Positions 1 through 9,761 of a stretch of 64,000 bases of DNA are shown one piece after another. The position numbers were made by a program, and so were the translations under genes. Positions within the stretch are counted from its first letter, which is position 1, and each line of letters opens with the position of its first letter. Source of the stretch: Nocardioides baekrokdamisoli (lineage in GTDB: Bacteria > Actinomycetota > Actinomycetes > Propionibacteriales > Nocardioidaceae). The stretch is from the NCBI RefSeq assembly GCF_003945325.1, contig NZ_AP019307.1:2294001-2358000 (forward strand). The letters are read 5' to 3'. The notes beneath the pieces were generated by a model, which worked only from the letters and a program-made list of their open reading frames with translations, was not told the DNA's origin and searched no databases.

Positions 1-1
1 C

Positions 2-244
2 ACGTGCGTGGCGCGAGCCACGTACCAGTGCGTCAGTGAGGCCGAGCAGGCGAAACTCGCGACCGCGGAGGTCGCGGCGTGGAAAAGCTGCGCGTGGGCG
101 GGCAACTACTACTGGTACGACCTGCGAGACGATTCCAGCACGTCGCCGACGTGGTTCTCCGACCAGGAACACCACTTCGGTGTCGCGCACGCGAACAACG
201 CGCACAAGCCGGTCTGGCAGGCCCTGAAGACCGCGTTCGGGTAG
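2..244 (+). CDS. C-terminal fragment, probable secreted glycoside hydrolase
   Basis: The reading frame is open from base 2, so the gene begins before the window and only about 80 residues are visible. The tail contains YYWYDLRDD, then EHHFGVAH and KPVWQALKTAFG. That is the usual ending of GH5/GH39-like cellulase or xylosidase catalytic domains, where the closing phrase reads like 'fGlv..d.tpKPa..al'. No catalytic Glu is visible in this piece, so the family is inferred from the tail alone. A -10 box for mfd follows, so the two genes are probably transcribed separately. Confidence 0.45.
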   Translation, partial: TCVARATYQCVSEAEQAKLATAEVAAWKSCAWAGNYYWYDLRDDSSTSPTWFSDQEHHFGVAHANNAHKPVWQALKTAFG

Positions 245-281
245 GCCGCCGGGCTCGTCGCCGGCGCGCTCCTCGGCCGCC

Positions 282-287
282 TAGACT
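282..287 (+). promoter_or_regulatory. -10 box (TAGACT) of mfd
   Basis: TAGACT lies 56 nt before the mfd start and fits the TANNNT consensus seen repeatedly in this window. Transcription would start near 294, leaving a leader of about 50 nt that holds the stem-loop at 298-321. No clear -35 was seen. Confidence 0.45.
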
Positions 288-297
288 GAGCCCATCA

Positions 298-321
298 CCC
301 CCTGTCCGGCTGGTCAGGGGG
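298..321 (+). other. Stem-loop in mfd leader
   Basis: CCCCCTG (298-304) pairs with CAGGGGG (315-321) around a 10-nt loop. It lies directly downstream of the predicted transcription start, so it would cap the mfd mRNA 5' end. It could instead be a terminator for the upstream gene, but no T-run follows. Confidence 0.4.
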
Positions 322-343
322 CACATCGTGTTGCGCAGGAGTC

Positions 344-3300
344 GTGGTGTCGCTCGTCCCGATCGCTGATCTGGTCCTGTCCGAGAAGGTCGTACGCGCC
401 TCGCTCGACGAGGCGAGCGGCGGCCGCGTACTCGCCCTGGATCTGACCGGCCCAGAGGCGCTGCGTCCGTTCGCCACCGTCGGCCTGGTCCGCGAGGGAC
501 GCCTGGTGGTCGTCGTGACCGCGACGTCGCGAGAGGCCGAGACGCTCGTGGCCGACCTCGGCGACGTGATGTCCTCCGAGGAGGTCGCCTACTACCCGAG
601 TTGGGAGACGCTTCCGCATGAGCGGCTGTCCCCGCGAGCGGACACGGTCGGTCGTCGGCTCGCGGCGCTGCGGCGGCTGAAGCATCCGGAGGGGGCGCCG
701 ATCCGGGTGCTGGTCACGACGGTGCGGTCGGTCTTGCAGCCGCAGGTGAAGGGGCTCGCCGATCTCGAACCGGTGGCTGTGGTTCCCGGGCAGACGGCCG
801 AACTCGACGCCATCGTCCGCGGACTGGTCGACGCCGCGTACACCCGGGTCGACCTCGTCGAGAAGCGTGGTGAGTTCGCGGTCCGCGGCGGGATCGTGGA
901 TGTCTTCCCGCCGACTGAGGAGCACCCGATCCGGGTCGAGTTCTTCGGCGACGAGGTCGACGAGATCCGGTCCTTCTCGGTGGCCGACCAGCGGACGGTC
1001 GCGACCCTGGACCGGATGTGGGCGCCGCCATGTCGCGAGCTTCTCCTCACCGAGGAGGTACGCGCTCGCGCAAAGGCATTGGGCGAGACCCATCCGACCC
1101 TGGTCGAACTGACCGACAAACTCGCCCAGGGCATCGCGGTCGAAGGCATGGAGTCGCTCGCACCCGTCCTCACCGACGACATGGAACTCCTGGTCGATCT
1201 CCTGCCCGACGAGTCGACCGTGCTGATCCTCGACCCCGAGCGCGTACGCCGCCGGGCCGCGGATCTGGTGACCACCAGTGAGGAGTTCCTGGCGGCCTCC
1301 TGGGCTGTCGCAGCGAGCGGGGGACAGGCGCCGATCGACCTCGGCGCGGCCAGCTATCGCGATCTCGAGGACGTACGCGCCACGGCGATCGCCCGCGGCG
1401 TGCCGTGGTGGACGCTCGGTCCGTTCGGCGGGGAGGCCGACGCCGGGGTCACCTGGCAGGCGCCGGCGGGTTACCGGGGTGACTGGGCGAAGGCTTCTGC
1501 CGACATTCGCTCGTGGATCGAGGCCGAATGGCGCGTGGTCATCGTGCAACCCGGTCACGGCCCGGCGCAGCGTACGGTCGAGGCGCTCGGTGAGGCCGAT
1601 ATAGCGAGCCGATACATCGAGCCCGGTGAGGAGTGGACGCCGCGCCTCCGGGTCGTCAGCGTCGTCCAGGGAGCCCTGTCGGAGGGCTTCATCGATGAGG
1701 ACGGCAAGCTCGTCGTGTTGACCGCCGAGGACCTCAGCGGCACCCGGACCGCCAGCCGCGACCTGGGCAAGATGCCCGTACGCCGCAAGCGCCAGATCGA
1801 TCCCTTGGAACTCAAGACCGGCGACTACGTCGTGCACGAGCAGCACGGCGTCGGCCGGTTCGTGGAGATGAAGCAGCGCGAGGTCAGCGGTGCGACTCGT
1901 GAGTACCTCGTCCTTGAGTACGGAGCCAGCAAGCGTGGCGCTCCGCCGGACCGGCTCTACGTGCCGGCCGATGCGCTCGACCAGGTCACCAGGTACGTCG
2001 GCGGTGAGGCTCCGAGCCTGGACCGCCTCGGCGGTGGCGACTGGACCGCTCGCAAGGCCAGGGCGCGCAAGGCGGTCAAGGAGATCGCGGCGGAGCTCAT
2101 CAAGCTCTACGCCGCCCGCCAAGCCACCAAGGGGTACGCATTCGGCCCGGACACCCCGTGGCAGCGCGAGCTCGAGGACGCCTTCGCGTACGTCGAGACC
2201 GCGGACCAGCTGTCGACCGTCGACGAGGTCAAGGCCGACATGATGAAGACCACCCCGATGGATCGTCTGATCTGCGGCGACGTGGGTTACGGCAAGACCG
2301 AGATCGCGGTACGCGCCGCGTTCAAGGCCGTCCAGGACGGCAAGCAGGTCGCGGTCCTGGTGCCCACGACCCTGTTGGTGACCCAGCACCTGGCCACCTT
2401 CAGCGAGCGGATGAGCGGCTTCCCCGTACGGCTGGAGGGTCTCAGCAGGTTCCAGACCGACAAGGAGGCCAAGGCGGTCCAGGCCGGGCTGGCGGACGGC
2501 TCGATCGACGTCGTCGTCGGCACCCACCGCCTGTTCAACGCCGACACCAGGTTCAAGGATCTCGGGCTGATCATCGTCGACGAGGAGCAGCGATTCGGCG
2601 TCGAGCACAAGGAGCAGATGAAGCGGCTGCGTACGTCCGTCGACGTGCTCTCCATGTCCGCGACCCCGATCCCGCGCACGCTCGAGATGGCGATCACCGG
2701 CATCCGCGAGATGTCGACCATCGCCACTCCGCCCGAAGAGCGGCACCCGGTCCTCACCTACGTCGGTGCCTACGAGGACCGCCAGGTCGTCGCTGCCGTA
2801 CGCCGCGAACTGCTGCGTGACGGCCAGGTGTTCTACATCCACAACCGGGTGCAGTCGATCGAGAAGGCCGCGGCGCGACTGCGCGAACTCGTCCCCGAGG
2901 CCCGGGTCGCCACCGCGCACGGCCAGATGAACGAGAAGCAGTTGGAGCAGGTCATGCTCGACTTCTGGGAGCGGAAGTTCGACCTCCTCGTCTGTACGAC
3001 CCTCGTCGAGTCCGGTCTCGACGTCTCCAACGCCAACACGATGATCATCGAGCGCGCCGACATGCTCGGCCTCTCGCAGTTGCACCAACTCAGGGGTCGT
3101 GTCGGTCGCTCCCGCGAGCGCGCGTACGCGTACTTCCTCTATCCGGGGGAGAAGCCACTCACCGAGACCGCTCACGAGCGGCTGGCGACGTTGGCCCAGC
3201 ACTCGGATCTGGGCGGCGGCATGGCGATCGCGATGAAGGACCTGGAGATCCGTGGCGCCGGCAACCTGCTGGGCGGGGAACAGTCCGGGCACATCGCCGA

Positions 3301-3838
3301 CGTCGGCTTCGATCTTTATGTCCGTCTGGTCGGCGAGGCCGTCCAGGACTTCCGCGGGGACGGGACGCCGGAGCTGGGCGAGGTCCGGATCGAACTGCCG
3401 ATCGACGCCCATCTGCCACACGGCTACATCGGATCCGAGCGGTTGCGGCTCGAGATGTACAAGCGGCTCGCCGAAGTGCGTACCGACGCCGACGTCGAGG
3501 CGATCGAGGCCGAGCTGAAGGATCGTTACGGTGACCCGCCCCTGGTCGTCCTGGCCCTCCTCCAGGTGGCCCGCTTCCGCGCCCGTGCCCGGAAGGCCGG
3601 GGTCAGCGAGATCACCATCGCCGGCAAGAACGTACGACTGTTCCCGGTCACGCTTCCGGAGTCCAAGCAGATACGCCTCCAGCGCCTCTATCCGAAGTCG
3701 CTGATCAAGGCACCCGTCGAGACGATCCTCGTACCGCGCCCCGTCTCGGACACGTTCCCGGTCAAGCCGCTCGAAGGCCTCGCGCTGCTGCAGTGGCTGC
3801 GTCAACTGATTGACGCCGTCGTCGACCCCGCGGACTGA
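344..3838 (+). CDS. mfd: Transcription-repair coupling factor Mfd
   Basis: Mfd recognises RNA polymerase stalled at lesions, pushes it off with an ATP-driven translocase and recruits UvrA for nucleotide excision repair. The protein has 1164 residues, normal for the family. The UvrB-like N-terminal region comes first. A CarD-like RNAP-interaction domain follows around residues 485-560 (LKTGDYVVHEQHGVGRF). The RecG-like helicase has Walker A GDVGYGKT at about 644 and a DEEQ box at about 745. The TRCF C-terminal domain closes it. AGGAG at 337-341 sits only 2 nt from GTG 344 but 5 nt from the in-frame GTG at 347, so 347 may be the true start. Its stop codon lies inside the left arm of a long inverted repeat. 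Confidence 0.97.
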   Translation: MVSLVPIADLVLSEKVVRASLDEASGGRVLALDLTGPEALRPFATVGLVREGRLVVVVTATSREAETLVADLGDVMSSEEVAYYPSWETLPHERLSPRADTVGRRLAALRRLKHPEGAPIRVLVTTVRSVLQPQVKGLADLEPVAVVPGQTAELDAIVRGLVDAAYTRVDLVEKRGEFAVRGGIVDVFPPTEEHPIRVEFFGDEVDEIRSFSVADQRTVATLDRMWAPPCRELLLTEEVRARAKALGETHPTLVELTDKLAQGIAVEGMESLAPVLTDDMELLVDLLPDESTVLILDPERVRRRAADLVTTSEEFLAASWAVAASGGQAPIDLGAASYRDLEDVRATAIARGVPWWTLGPFGGEADAGVTWQAPAGYRGDWAKASADIRSWIEAEWRVVIVQPGHGPAQRTVEALGEADIASRYIEPGEEWTPRLRVVSVVQGALSEGFIDEDGKLVVLTAEDLSGTRTASRDLGKMPVRRKRQIDPLELKTGDYVVHEQHGVGRFVEMKQREVSGATREYLVLEYGASKRGAPPDRLYVPADALDQVTRYVGGEAPSLDRLGGGDWTARKARARKAVKEIAAELIKLYAARQATKGYAFGPDTPWQRELEDAFAYVETADQLSTVDEVKADMMKTTPMDRLICGDVGYGKTEIAVRAAFKAVQDGKQVAVLVPTTLLVTQHLATFSERMSGFPVRLEGLSRFQTDKEAKAVQAGLADGSIDVVVGTHRLFNADTRFKDLGLIIVDEEQRFGVEHKEQMKRLRTSVDVLSMSATPIPRTLEMAITGIREMSTIATPPEERHPVLTYVGAYEDRQVVAAVRRELLRDGQVFYIHNRVQSIEKAAARLRELVPEARVATAHGQMNEKQLEQVMLDFWERKFDLLVCTTLVESGLDVSNANTMIIERADMLGLSQLHQLRGRVGRSRERAYAYFLYPGEKPLTETAHERLATLAQHSDLGGGMAIAMKDLEIRGAGNLLGGEQSGHIADVGFDLYVRLVGEAVQDFRGDGTPELGEVRIELPIDAHLPHGYIGSERLRLEMYKRLAEVRTDADVEAIEAELKDRYGDPPLVVLALLQVARFRARARKAGVSEITIAGKNVRLFPVTLPESKQIRLQRLYPKSLIKAPVETILVPRPVSDTFPVKPLEGLALLQWLRQLIDAVVDPAD

Positions 3839-3970
3839 CGGTTCCCGAGTCGGGGAGGGACCCCTCGTCGCCAAGTGGAACCGCCGCGCGCGCCTTGCTC
3901 GCTTCGCTCGCTCGTGGGCGCGTCGGCCCCAAGGCTCTGAGGGGTCCCTCCCCGACTCGGGAACCGTCAG
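3835..3970. repeat. Long inverted repeat element, copy 1 (31-bp perfect arms)
   Basis: Bases 3835-3865 are perfectly complementary to 3940-3970. The left arm starts within the mfd stop codon. The roughly 74-bp core between the arms is, in reverse complement, nearly identical (about 71 bp, one mismatch seen) to the core of the element at 51216-51338, while the arms differ completely between copies. It fills the mfd to NUDIX spacer. It could serve as a strong terminator for mfd, but a simple terminator does not explain the conserved core. Confidence 0.85.
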
Positions 3971-3974
3971 GTCG

Positions 3975-3980
3975 TAGGGT
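3975..3980 (+). promoter_or_regulatory. -10 box (TAGGGT), leaderless start of NUDIX-like gene
   Basis: TAGGGT is followed by 6 nt and then ATG 3987, so transcription should begin at or next to the start codon. It directly follows the right arm of the inverted repeat. Confidence 0.6.
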
Positions 3981-3986
3981 CGTCGC

Positions 3987-4583
3987 ATGACGATGGAGGC
4001 ATTCGGCGAGGAGAACTTCGGCGAGGATCCACTGGACCTGTCGAATGCGGGGATGCCCGACGTCGATCGTCAACCGGGGTGGCTCAGCACCCAGCAGCTG
4101 AACCAGGTACGAGCCCAGGTCCCGATCCTCTATGTCGAGGCCCTGCCGGTACGCATGGAGCCGGACGGCCGCGTCAGCGAAGTCGGTCTCCTGCTGCGTG
4201 GAAGTCCGACCACCGGCCAGATCACCCGCAGCCTGGTCAGTGGCCGCGTCCATCACGGAGAGTCCCTGAGGGACGCGCTGATGCGCCATCTCGAGAAGGA
4301 TCTCGGCCCCTCGGCCTTCCCGAGCCTGCCGCTCAGCATCGTTCCGGTGGCGCTGAGCGAGTACTTCCCGTGGCCCGGCGAGCGTTTCGACCTGCGGCAG
4401 CATGCGGTCGCGCTCGCGTACGTGGTTCCGGTGACCGGTATCTGCGAGCCTCGGCAGGACGCGCTCGAGCTCACCTGGATGTCACCCGCGAGTGCGGCGA
4501 GCGATCACGTCGCCGACGAACTCGAGGGCGGTCGCGGCGCGCTGCTGCGCCAACTGCTGCACCACTTGGGCGTCCTGGGATGA
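3987..4583 (+). CDS. DUF4916 / NUDIX-like hydrolase family protein
   Basis: This 198-residue protein resembles the actinobacterial DUF4916 group, a NUDIX-fold family of unknown substrate. The visible core includes PILYVEALPVRME, a variant NUDIX-box region around GRVHHGESLRDALMRHLEKD, and a later strand ALAYVVPVTG. The canonical GX5EX7REUXEEXGU box is degraded: the REUxEE block is not intact, so hydrolase activity is uncertain. The start has no Shine-Dalgarno and is probably leaderless. The stop overlaps the mazG ATG (ATGA at 4580), so mazG should be translationally coupled. A house-cleaning role beside mazG is plausible but inferred. Confidence 0.7.
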   Translation: MTMEAFGEENFGEDPLDLSNAGMPDVDRQPGWLSTQQLNQVRAQVPILYVEALPVRMEPDGRVSEVGLLLRGSPTTGQITRSLVSGRVHHGESLRDALMRHLEKDLGPSAFPSLPLSIVPVALSEYFPWPGERFDLRQHAVALAYVVPVTGICEPRQDALELTWMSPASAASDHVADELEGGRGALLRQLLHHLGVLG

Positions 4584-5187
4584 CCAACCGGTCGGCTCAG
4601 GACGGCGCCGGCGCCGGCCTCGTCGACTTCCTGCACCTCATGCGTCGGATGCGCGCCGAGGACGCGTGGAAGGCAGCGCAGAGCCACCGTTCTCTGGCTC
4701 GTTATCTCCTCGAGGAGGCCCACGAGACCGTCGAGGCGATCGAATCCGGCGACCTCGAGCACCTCAAGGAAGAACTGGGTGACCTGCTGCTGCAGGTCTA
4801 CTTCCAGGTGGTCATCGCCGAGGACGCCGGCGAGTTCACCATGGACGACGTCGTGGATGAGTTGACGGCGAAGATGGTCCGCCGCAACCCGCACATCTTC
4901 GAGCCGGGCGAGGGGCCGCGCCCGACGTACGACGAACTCGTCGAGTCCTGGCAGGCGGTCAAGACCGCCGAGAAGCCTCACCGCAGCTCGCCCGCTGACG
5001 GCATCCCGGCCTCGCTCCCGGCCCTCCTCTACGCCGACAAGGTGCTCAACCGGACCACCTACATCCCTGGGGACGGCGAGCTCGGTGACCGCTTGTTGGC
5101 GCTCGCGGCCGAGGCGCATGAGCAGGGCCTGGATCCCGAGCAGGAGTTGCGCGAGGCGGTACGCCGGCTGGTCGATCAGCCGCCGGC

Positions 5188-5191
<4 letters not shown>
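4580..5191 (+). CDS. mazG: Nucleoside triphosphate pyrophosphohydrolase MazG
   Basis: MazG hydrolyses NTPs and dNTPs, including damaged ones, to NMP and pyrophosphate. The 203-residue protein carries the all-alpha NTP-PPase signature: EEAHETVEAI around residues 50-59 and EELGDLLLQV around 67-76, which supply the acidic Mg-binding residues. It also has RRNPHIFEPG in the C-terminal part. The start was set at the ATG overlapping the upstream stop. A much longer upstream extension of this frame reads through the NUDIX gene and is not real. The mfd-mazG-eno order matches M. tuberculosis Rv1020-Rv1023 as I recall it. Confidence 0.93.
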
Positions 5192-7237
<2,046 letters not shown>

Positions 7238-7337
7238 CGGTCCGTCGTCGGCGTTCTCGTCGCTCGACGGCCCTTAAGGCCGCCTTCGCTCCTCGGCCTT
7301 GACGCCGTACGCGTCACCCGAGCGGAGGATTCCCTCA

Positions 7338-7373
7338 CATCGGCCCCGGTGCGTGTCACGCCCGGGGCCGATG
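7338..7373 (+). terminator. Stem-loop between eno and ftsB-like gene
   Basis: A 12-bp perfect stem (7338-7349 with 7362-7373, GC-rich) with a 12-nt loop lies 100 nt after the eno stop. No T-run follows, as is common in actinobacteria. It is probably the eno terminator. Confidence 0.6.
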
Positions 7374-7398
7374 AGCGTTCTGGGCGAGAATCGAGCAC

Positions 7399-7914
7399 AT
7401 GCCCTCCCGTCCGACCCGTCGCCCCGCGCGTCCGGCGTCGCGACGTCCCGTTCGGCGTACGACGGGTCAACAACCCCAGGTGGCTCGCCCACGGCCGAGG
7501 ATGACCGGCCGGATGGTCGTCGTAGTCCTGATCGCCTTCGGCCTCGCGGTGTCGTACGCGTCGTCCCTCAAGGCGTATCTGCGCCAGCGGGATGCGTTGA
7601 ACGCCCTCGAGGTCCAGATCGAGCAGCTGCAGTCAGGCAACGCGATCACCCGGGACCAGATCAAGCGGTTCGGTGACCCGAATTACATCAAGATCCTGGC
7701 GCACCAACAGCTCGGCTATGTCATGCCGGGCGAGATCGCGTACACGGCGCTGGATGCCAAGGGCAACAAGATCAATCCGCAGGCTCAACTCGACAACCAG
7801 AGCAGCGTCGGTGTGCAGCAGGCCCCCACGGCATGGTGGACTACCGTCCAGGCTTCGATCTACGCGGCCGGGCATCCGACGGCACCGACCCCGGCGGCAA
7901 ACCTGAATCATTAG
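7399..7914 (+). CDS. FtsB/DivIC-like septum formation initiator
   Basis: FtsB/DivIC proteins are bitopic divisome components that help activate septal wall synthesis. The 171-residue protein has a basic, Pro/Arg-rich cytoplasmic N-terminus (1-35), one membrane segment around 37-55 (MVVVVLIAFGLAVSYASSL), and a short extracytoplasmic coiled coil (RQRDALNALEVQIEQLQS). The DivIC signature GDPNYIKILAHQQLGYVMPGE follows, with a low-complexity tail. Its position between eno and DUF501 matches Rv1024 of M. tuberculosis. Confidence 0.88.
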   Translation: MPSRPTRRPARPASRRPVRRTTGQQPQVARPRPRMTGRMVVVVLIAFGLAVSYASSLKAYLRQRDALNALEVQIEQLQSGNAITRDQIKRFGDPNYIKILAHQQLGYVMPGEIAYTALDAKGNKINPQAQLDNQSSVGVQQAPTAWWTTVQASIYAAGHPTAPTPAANLNH

Positions 7915-7954
7915 TGGTCCCGGGTGTGACCACCTCGAACCACTAGGAGTCACT

Positions 7955-8473
7955 GTGAGCATCGACCCGGCAGACATTGCCGCGATCGAGGCCCAACTGG
8001 GGCGCGTTCCCCGTGGGATCGCCGGCATCGGTCACCGTTGCGGGTGTGGTCTCCCCGACGTGGTGACCACTGAGCCTCGGCTCCCCGACGGCACACCGTT
8101 CCCCACGACGTACTACCTGACGTGCCCGCGAGCGGCGTCACGCATCGGCACCCTCGAGGGTGGCGGCACGATGAAGGAGATGCAGGACCGGCTCGGCACC
8201 GATCCTGAGCTCGCTGGGGCGTACCGCAAGGCTCACGAGGCCTACCTGGCTGCTCGCGCAGAGCTCGGGACCGTCGAGGAGATCGCAGGTATCTCCGCCG
8301 GTGGCATGCCCGATCGCGTGAAGTGCCTCCACGTGCTGGCGGGTCAGTCGCTCGCGCAGGGCCCGGGCGTCAATCCGCTGGGTGACGAGGTGCTCGAGGA
8401 ACTGGGCGCATGGTGGGCCACTGGTCCGTGCGTCGACGTCCCGACAGGCCCGGCCGGCGAGGATCCGGCGTGA
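7955..8473 (+). CDS. DUF501 family protein
   Basis: This 172-residue protein has the DUF501 pattern: LGRVPRGIAGIGHRCGCG near the start, TTYYLTCPRAASRIGTLEGGG in the middle, and GGMPDRVKCLHVLAGQSLAQG, ending with a Trp-rich segment. The conserved Cys residues (CGCG, LTCP, KCLH) suggest metal binding, but no function is established. GTG 7955 has an AGGAG site 6 nt upstream. The stop overlaps the ppx start (GTGA at 8470). It is a fixed neighbour of ppx in actinobacteria (Rv1025). Confidence 0.9.
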   Translation: MSIDPADIAAIEAQLGRVPRGIAGIGHRCGCGLPDVVTTEPRLPDGTPFPTTYYLTCPRAASRIGTLEGGGTMKEMQDRLGTDPELAGAYRKAHEAYLAARAELGTVEEIAGISAGGMPDRVKCLHVLAGQSLAQGPGVNPLGDEVLEELGAWWATGPCVDVPTGPAGEDPA

Positions 8474-9381
8474 CTCGCGTCGCTGCGGTCGACTGCGGCA
8501 CCAACACGATCCGCCTCCTGATCGTCGACTCCGAGGGCATCGAGTACGCCCGCGAGTCGATCGTCGTCCGCCTGGGGCAGGGCGTGGACCGTACCGGCGA
8601 ACTTGCCCCGGAGGCCTTGGAGCGGACCTTCGCCGCGATCGAGACGTACGCCGAGCTGATCCGCGTCCACCGCGCCGAGAAGATCCGGTTCGTGGCCACC
8701 TCGGCGACTCGCGATGCGACCAACGCGGCCGAGTTCGTTGCCGGCGTCGAGGCGCGGCTGGGGGTGGCGCCCGATGTCGTGACCGGCGACGAGGAAGCGG
8801 CTCTCGCGTTCGCAGGCGCCACTGCTGCCCTCGGCGCCGACACCGCGCGTCCGGTGCTGGTCTTCGACGTCGGCGGCGGCTCGACCGAACTCATCCGCGG
8901 AGCCGTCGCCAGCGACGAGGTCCGCGGCGCGTACTCGATGCAGATCGGATCCGTACGCCTCACGGAGCGGCATTTCCGCGAGGACCCACCGTCGATGGAC
9001 GAGATCAGTGCGGTCGTACGCGACATCGACGACGCCCTCGACCAGTGCCCGATCGACCCGTCCCGGCCGCTGACCGTGATCGGGGTCGCCGGCACCGTGA
9101 TCCAGCTGGCGGTCGGCGCACTCGGGCTCGAGGCGTACGACCGCGCCCAGGTCGACCAGGCGCGGGTACCACTCCCGGCGATGCAGAAGACGATCGAGCA
9201 ACTCCTCGGCATGACGATCGACGAGCGGCTGGCGCTGCCGTGGATGCACCCGGGCCGCGCCGACGTCATCGCGGCGGGTGGGCTGATCGTCTCGCGCATC
9301 CTGCGACGGGTGAGCGTCGAGGAACTCGTGGTGTCCGAGTCCGACATCCTCGACGGCATCGCCCAGTCCCTTCTCGGCTGA
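8470..9381 (+). CDS. ppx: Exopolyphosphatase / guanosine pentaphosphate phosphohydrolase
   Basis: Ppx/GppA enzymes cleave terminal phosphates from polyphosphate or convert pppGpp to ppGpp. The 303 residues form the two-domain actin-like ATPase fold only. Phosphate-1 loop VDCGTNTIRLLIVD lies near the N-terminus, and phosphate-2 loop FDVGGGSTELI lies around residue 137. The C-terminal HD domain of E. coli Ppx is absent, as in the short actinobacterial paralogues. GTG 8470 overlaps the DUF501 stop. A longer in-frame start inside DUF501 lacks homology. Confidence 0.92.
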   Translation: MTRVAAVDCGTNTIRLLIVDSEGIEYARESIVVRLGQGVDRTGELAPEALERTFAAIETYAELIRVHRAEKIRFVATSATRDATNAAEFVAGVEARLGVAPDVVTGDEEAALAFAGATAALGADTARPVLVFDVGGGSTELIRGAVASDEVRGAYSMQIGSVRLTERHFREDPPSMDEISAVVRDIDDALDQCPIDPSRPLTVIGVAGTVIQLAVGALGLEAYDRAQVDQARVPLPAMQKTIEQLLGMTIDERLALPWMHPGRADVIAAGGLIVSRILRRVSVEELVVSESDILDGIAQSLLG

Positions 9382-9407
9382 TCAGACCCGATGGAAGGAT
9401 GGGCTGC

Positions 9408-9557
9408 GTGAAGAAGCTCCTCGCCCTGGCGCTGGTCGCCGGCGCAGCCGTCGCAGTCGCTCGTCGCCCTGAAGTCAAGGACGCGGTCGTACGCGCCATC
9501 GACGACCCTCGCTTCCAGCGAGTTCTGGCGACGGCCAGGACCAGGGCGAGCCGATAA
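9408..9557 (+). CDS. Small hydrophobic/basic protein between ppx and tRNA-Leu
   Basis: This 49-residue ORF begins VKKLLALALVAGAAVAVARR and ends with a basic, amphipathic tail. It has a good GAAGGA ribosome site at 9394-9399, 8 nt before GTG 9408; an ATG at 9399 is the alternative start. One short membrane segment is predicted from the hydrophobic stretch. It shares codon habits with its neighbours. I do not recognise a family, and its stop lies only 12 nt from the tRNA. Confidence 0.5.
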   Translation: MKKLLALALVAGAAVAVARRPEVKDAVVRAIDDPRFQRVLATARTRASR

Positions 9558-9569
9558 GGACGGTTACCT

Positions 9570-9643
9570 ACCCCGGTGTCCCAATCGGCAGAGGAGGGCG
9601 CCTTAAAAGCGCCTAGTTGCGGGTTCGAGTCCCGCCCGGGGTA
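9570..9643 (+). tRNA. tRNA-Leu (anticodon UAA), short class-I architecture
   Basis: A 74-nt cloverleaf can be drawn by hand. The acceptor stem ACCCCGG (9570-9576) pairs with CCGGGGT (9636-9642), with discriminator A 9643. The D-stem is 3 bp (9579-9581 with 9593-9595). The anticodon stem GGCGC/GCGCC encloses loop CTTAAAA with anticodon TAA at 9604-9606. The T-arm is GCGGG-TTCGAGT-CCCGC. CCA is not encoded. The variable region is only 5 nt (9614-9618), although bacterial leucine tRNAs normally carry a long variable arm. It lies next to ppx, the position of leuT in M. tuberculosis. Confidence 0.9.
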
Positions 9644-9702
9644 CTCATGAATTTCTCAGGAACGATCGACCGAGCTCGTACGTTCTTCTTCGTGAAGGGT
9701 CC

Positions 9703-9708
9703 TACGAT
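9703..9708 (+). promoter_or_regulatory. Possible -10 box (TACGAT) for BI-1 family gene
   Basis: TACGAT lies 54 nt upstream of ATG 9762. The transcript would carry a strong AAGGAGGAG ribosome site just before the start, unlike the leaderless neighbours. Confidence 0.4.
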
Positions 9709-9761
9709 GGATCTGAGGTGACCACCACCGCGGTGAGCACCAGGCCTCCAAGGAGGAGACC

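Noticed and set aside
314..3988. 1224-codon open frame on the minus strand opposite mfd
   Set aside because: It mirrors mfd codon phase, has no recognisable domain, and reads through the inverted repeat. Such antisense frames arise from GC3 bias.
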